From Bacillota bacterium (GTDB taxonomy: Bacteria > Bacillota > Bacilli > Bacillales_B > DSM-18226): a DNA stretch of 6,461 nucleotides. Below the pieces are notes generated by a model. The model saw only the letters and a list, made by a program, of their open reading frames with translations. It had not been told where the DNA came from and searched no databases. The first letter of the stretch is position 1. Each line of letters starts with the position of its first letter. The stretch spans positions 1 through 6,461 of the forward strand of contig JAUZQA010000249.1 of assembly GCA_030705665.1 (NCBI GenBank). The letters are read 5' to 3'. A program made the translations under genes and the position numbers. Positions 6,070 to 6,461 of this stretch are shown here, piece after piece.

Positions 6070-6099
6070 AGACTGCACATGTGCAGTCTTTTTATTTTT
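6070..6099 (+). terminator. Intrinsic terminator after yutE
   Basis: An 8-bp stem (AGACTGCA at 6070-6077, TGCAGTCT at 6082-6089) with a CATG tetraloop, itself a perfect 20-base palindrome, is followed by TTTTATTTTT. It starts 6 bases after the yutE stop and separates yutE from yutF. Confidence 0.88.
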
Positions 6100-6129
6100 C
6101 GGTCATAATATATTCAGAGGAGTGATAGG

Positions 6130-6461
6130 ATGAAGGAATATAAAGGATACTTGATTGATTTAGATGGTACGATGTATAAAGGGACAGAAAGAATTGAAGC
6201 AGCAAGTGATTTTGTAAAACGGCTGCGGCAAAAAAATATCCCTTATTTATTTGTGACAAACAATTCATCGAGGACACCGGCACAGGTTGCTGAAAAATTA
6301 CGCGGCTTTGATATCCCTGCAGAAGAGGATCTGGTTTTTACCACTAGCATGGCGACAGCCAATTACATATACGACCGAAAAAAAGATGCTTCTATTTATT
6401 TAATAGGAGAAGAAGGAATTAGAACGGCATTAGAGGAGAAAGGCTTCCAATTTGCTGGGGA
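6130..6461 (+). CDS. yutF: YutF/NagD-like HAD-superfamily phosphatase, 3' end outside window
   Basis: The first 110 residues of a HAD phosphatase of the NagD/YutF (TIGR01457-type) subfamily; the full protein is usually about 255 residues, so over half lies beyond the window. Motif I is DLDGTMYKG with nucleophile Asp10 and acid/base Asp12. Motif II is in FVTNNSSRT, with Thr43 as the phosphate-binding residue. After it begins the cap region (TTSMATANYI, then IYLIGEEGIRTAL). Family members remove phosphate from small sugar or nucleotide phosphates; the true substrate is not clear from sequence. ATG 6130 is preceded by AGGAG (6118-6122) at 7 bases. Placement right after yutE matches the B. subtilis order as I recall it. 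No clear promoter of its own was seen between the terminator and the start. Confidence 0.9.
   Translation, partial: MKEYKGYLIDLDGTMYKGTERIEAASDFVKRLRQKNIPYLFVTNNSSRTPAQVAEKLRGFDIPAEEDLVFTTSMATANYIYDRKKDASIYLIGEEGIRTALEEKGFQFAG

Noticed and set aside
6101..6115. CATAAT/TATATT as a -10 for yutF
   Set aside because: No -35 lies at proper spacing and there is no extended TG; the region is short and AT-rich by nature.
6092..6283. Open - strand frame over the yutE-yutF gap
   Set aside because: It runs antisense through the T-tract of the terminator and the conserved HAD motifs; it is a shadow.

Overview
The window reads as low-GC Gram-positive DNA, most likely Bacillaceae (Bacillus, Neobacillus or a relative). 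The grounds are AT-rich codon use, strong AGGAG-type ribosome sites, short 5'-3' intrinsic terminators, and two genes at the right end that match Bacillus subtilis YutE and YutF as I remember them. No search was run, so family names rest on motifs visible in the translations.

Left part (1-3532, + strand) is the tail of an aromatic-degradation operon. It contains, in order: the 3' part of a ferredoxin-NAD(P)H reductase resembling the P5 (DmpP) reductase of multicomponent phenol hydroxylase; a small plant-type [2Fe-2S] ferredoxin resembling XylT/DmpQ, the proteins that reactivate catechol 2,3-dioxygenase; a 625-residue regulator; and a GlcG/HbpS-type (DUF336) small protein. A strong hairpin terminator closes the run. 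The regulator joins a XylR_N-V4R phenol-sensing module to a PucR/CdaR-type helix-turn-helix output and has no sigma-54 ATPase domain. All six ligand and zinc residues of the MopR phenol sensor, as I recall them, line up at one constant offset. The hydroxylase subunits and ring-cleavage enzymes would be expected upstream of the window.

Middle part (3531-4300) holds two small conserved-type hypothetical genes on the - strand, probably co-transcribed from a promoter at 4155-4183. That promoter lies in a 168-bp divergent intergenic region, which also carries an extended -10 promoter for the next + strand gene.

Right part (4251-6461, + strand) holds a c-di-GMP phosphodiesterase-like protein (degenerate GGDEF-like N-terminus plus an EAL domain with its catalytic residues present), then yutE (HEPN/DUF86 family with an altered RNase motif), a terminator, and the 5' part of yutF (NagD-like HAD phosphatase), which runs off the window. 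So a catabolic, probably variable cluster abuts housekeeping-type Bacillus genes. No RNA genes, insertion sequences, CRISPR arrays or long repeats were seen, and there is no gene-free stretch over 300 bases.
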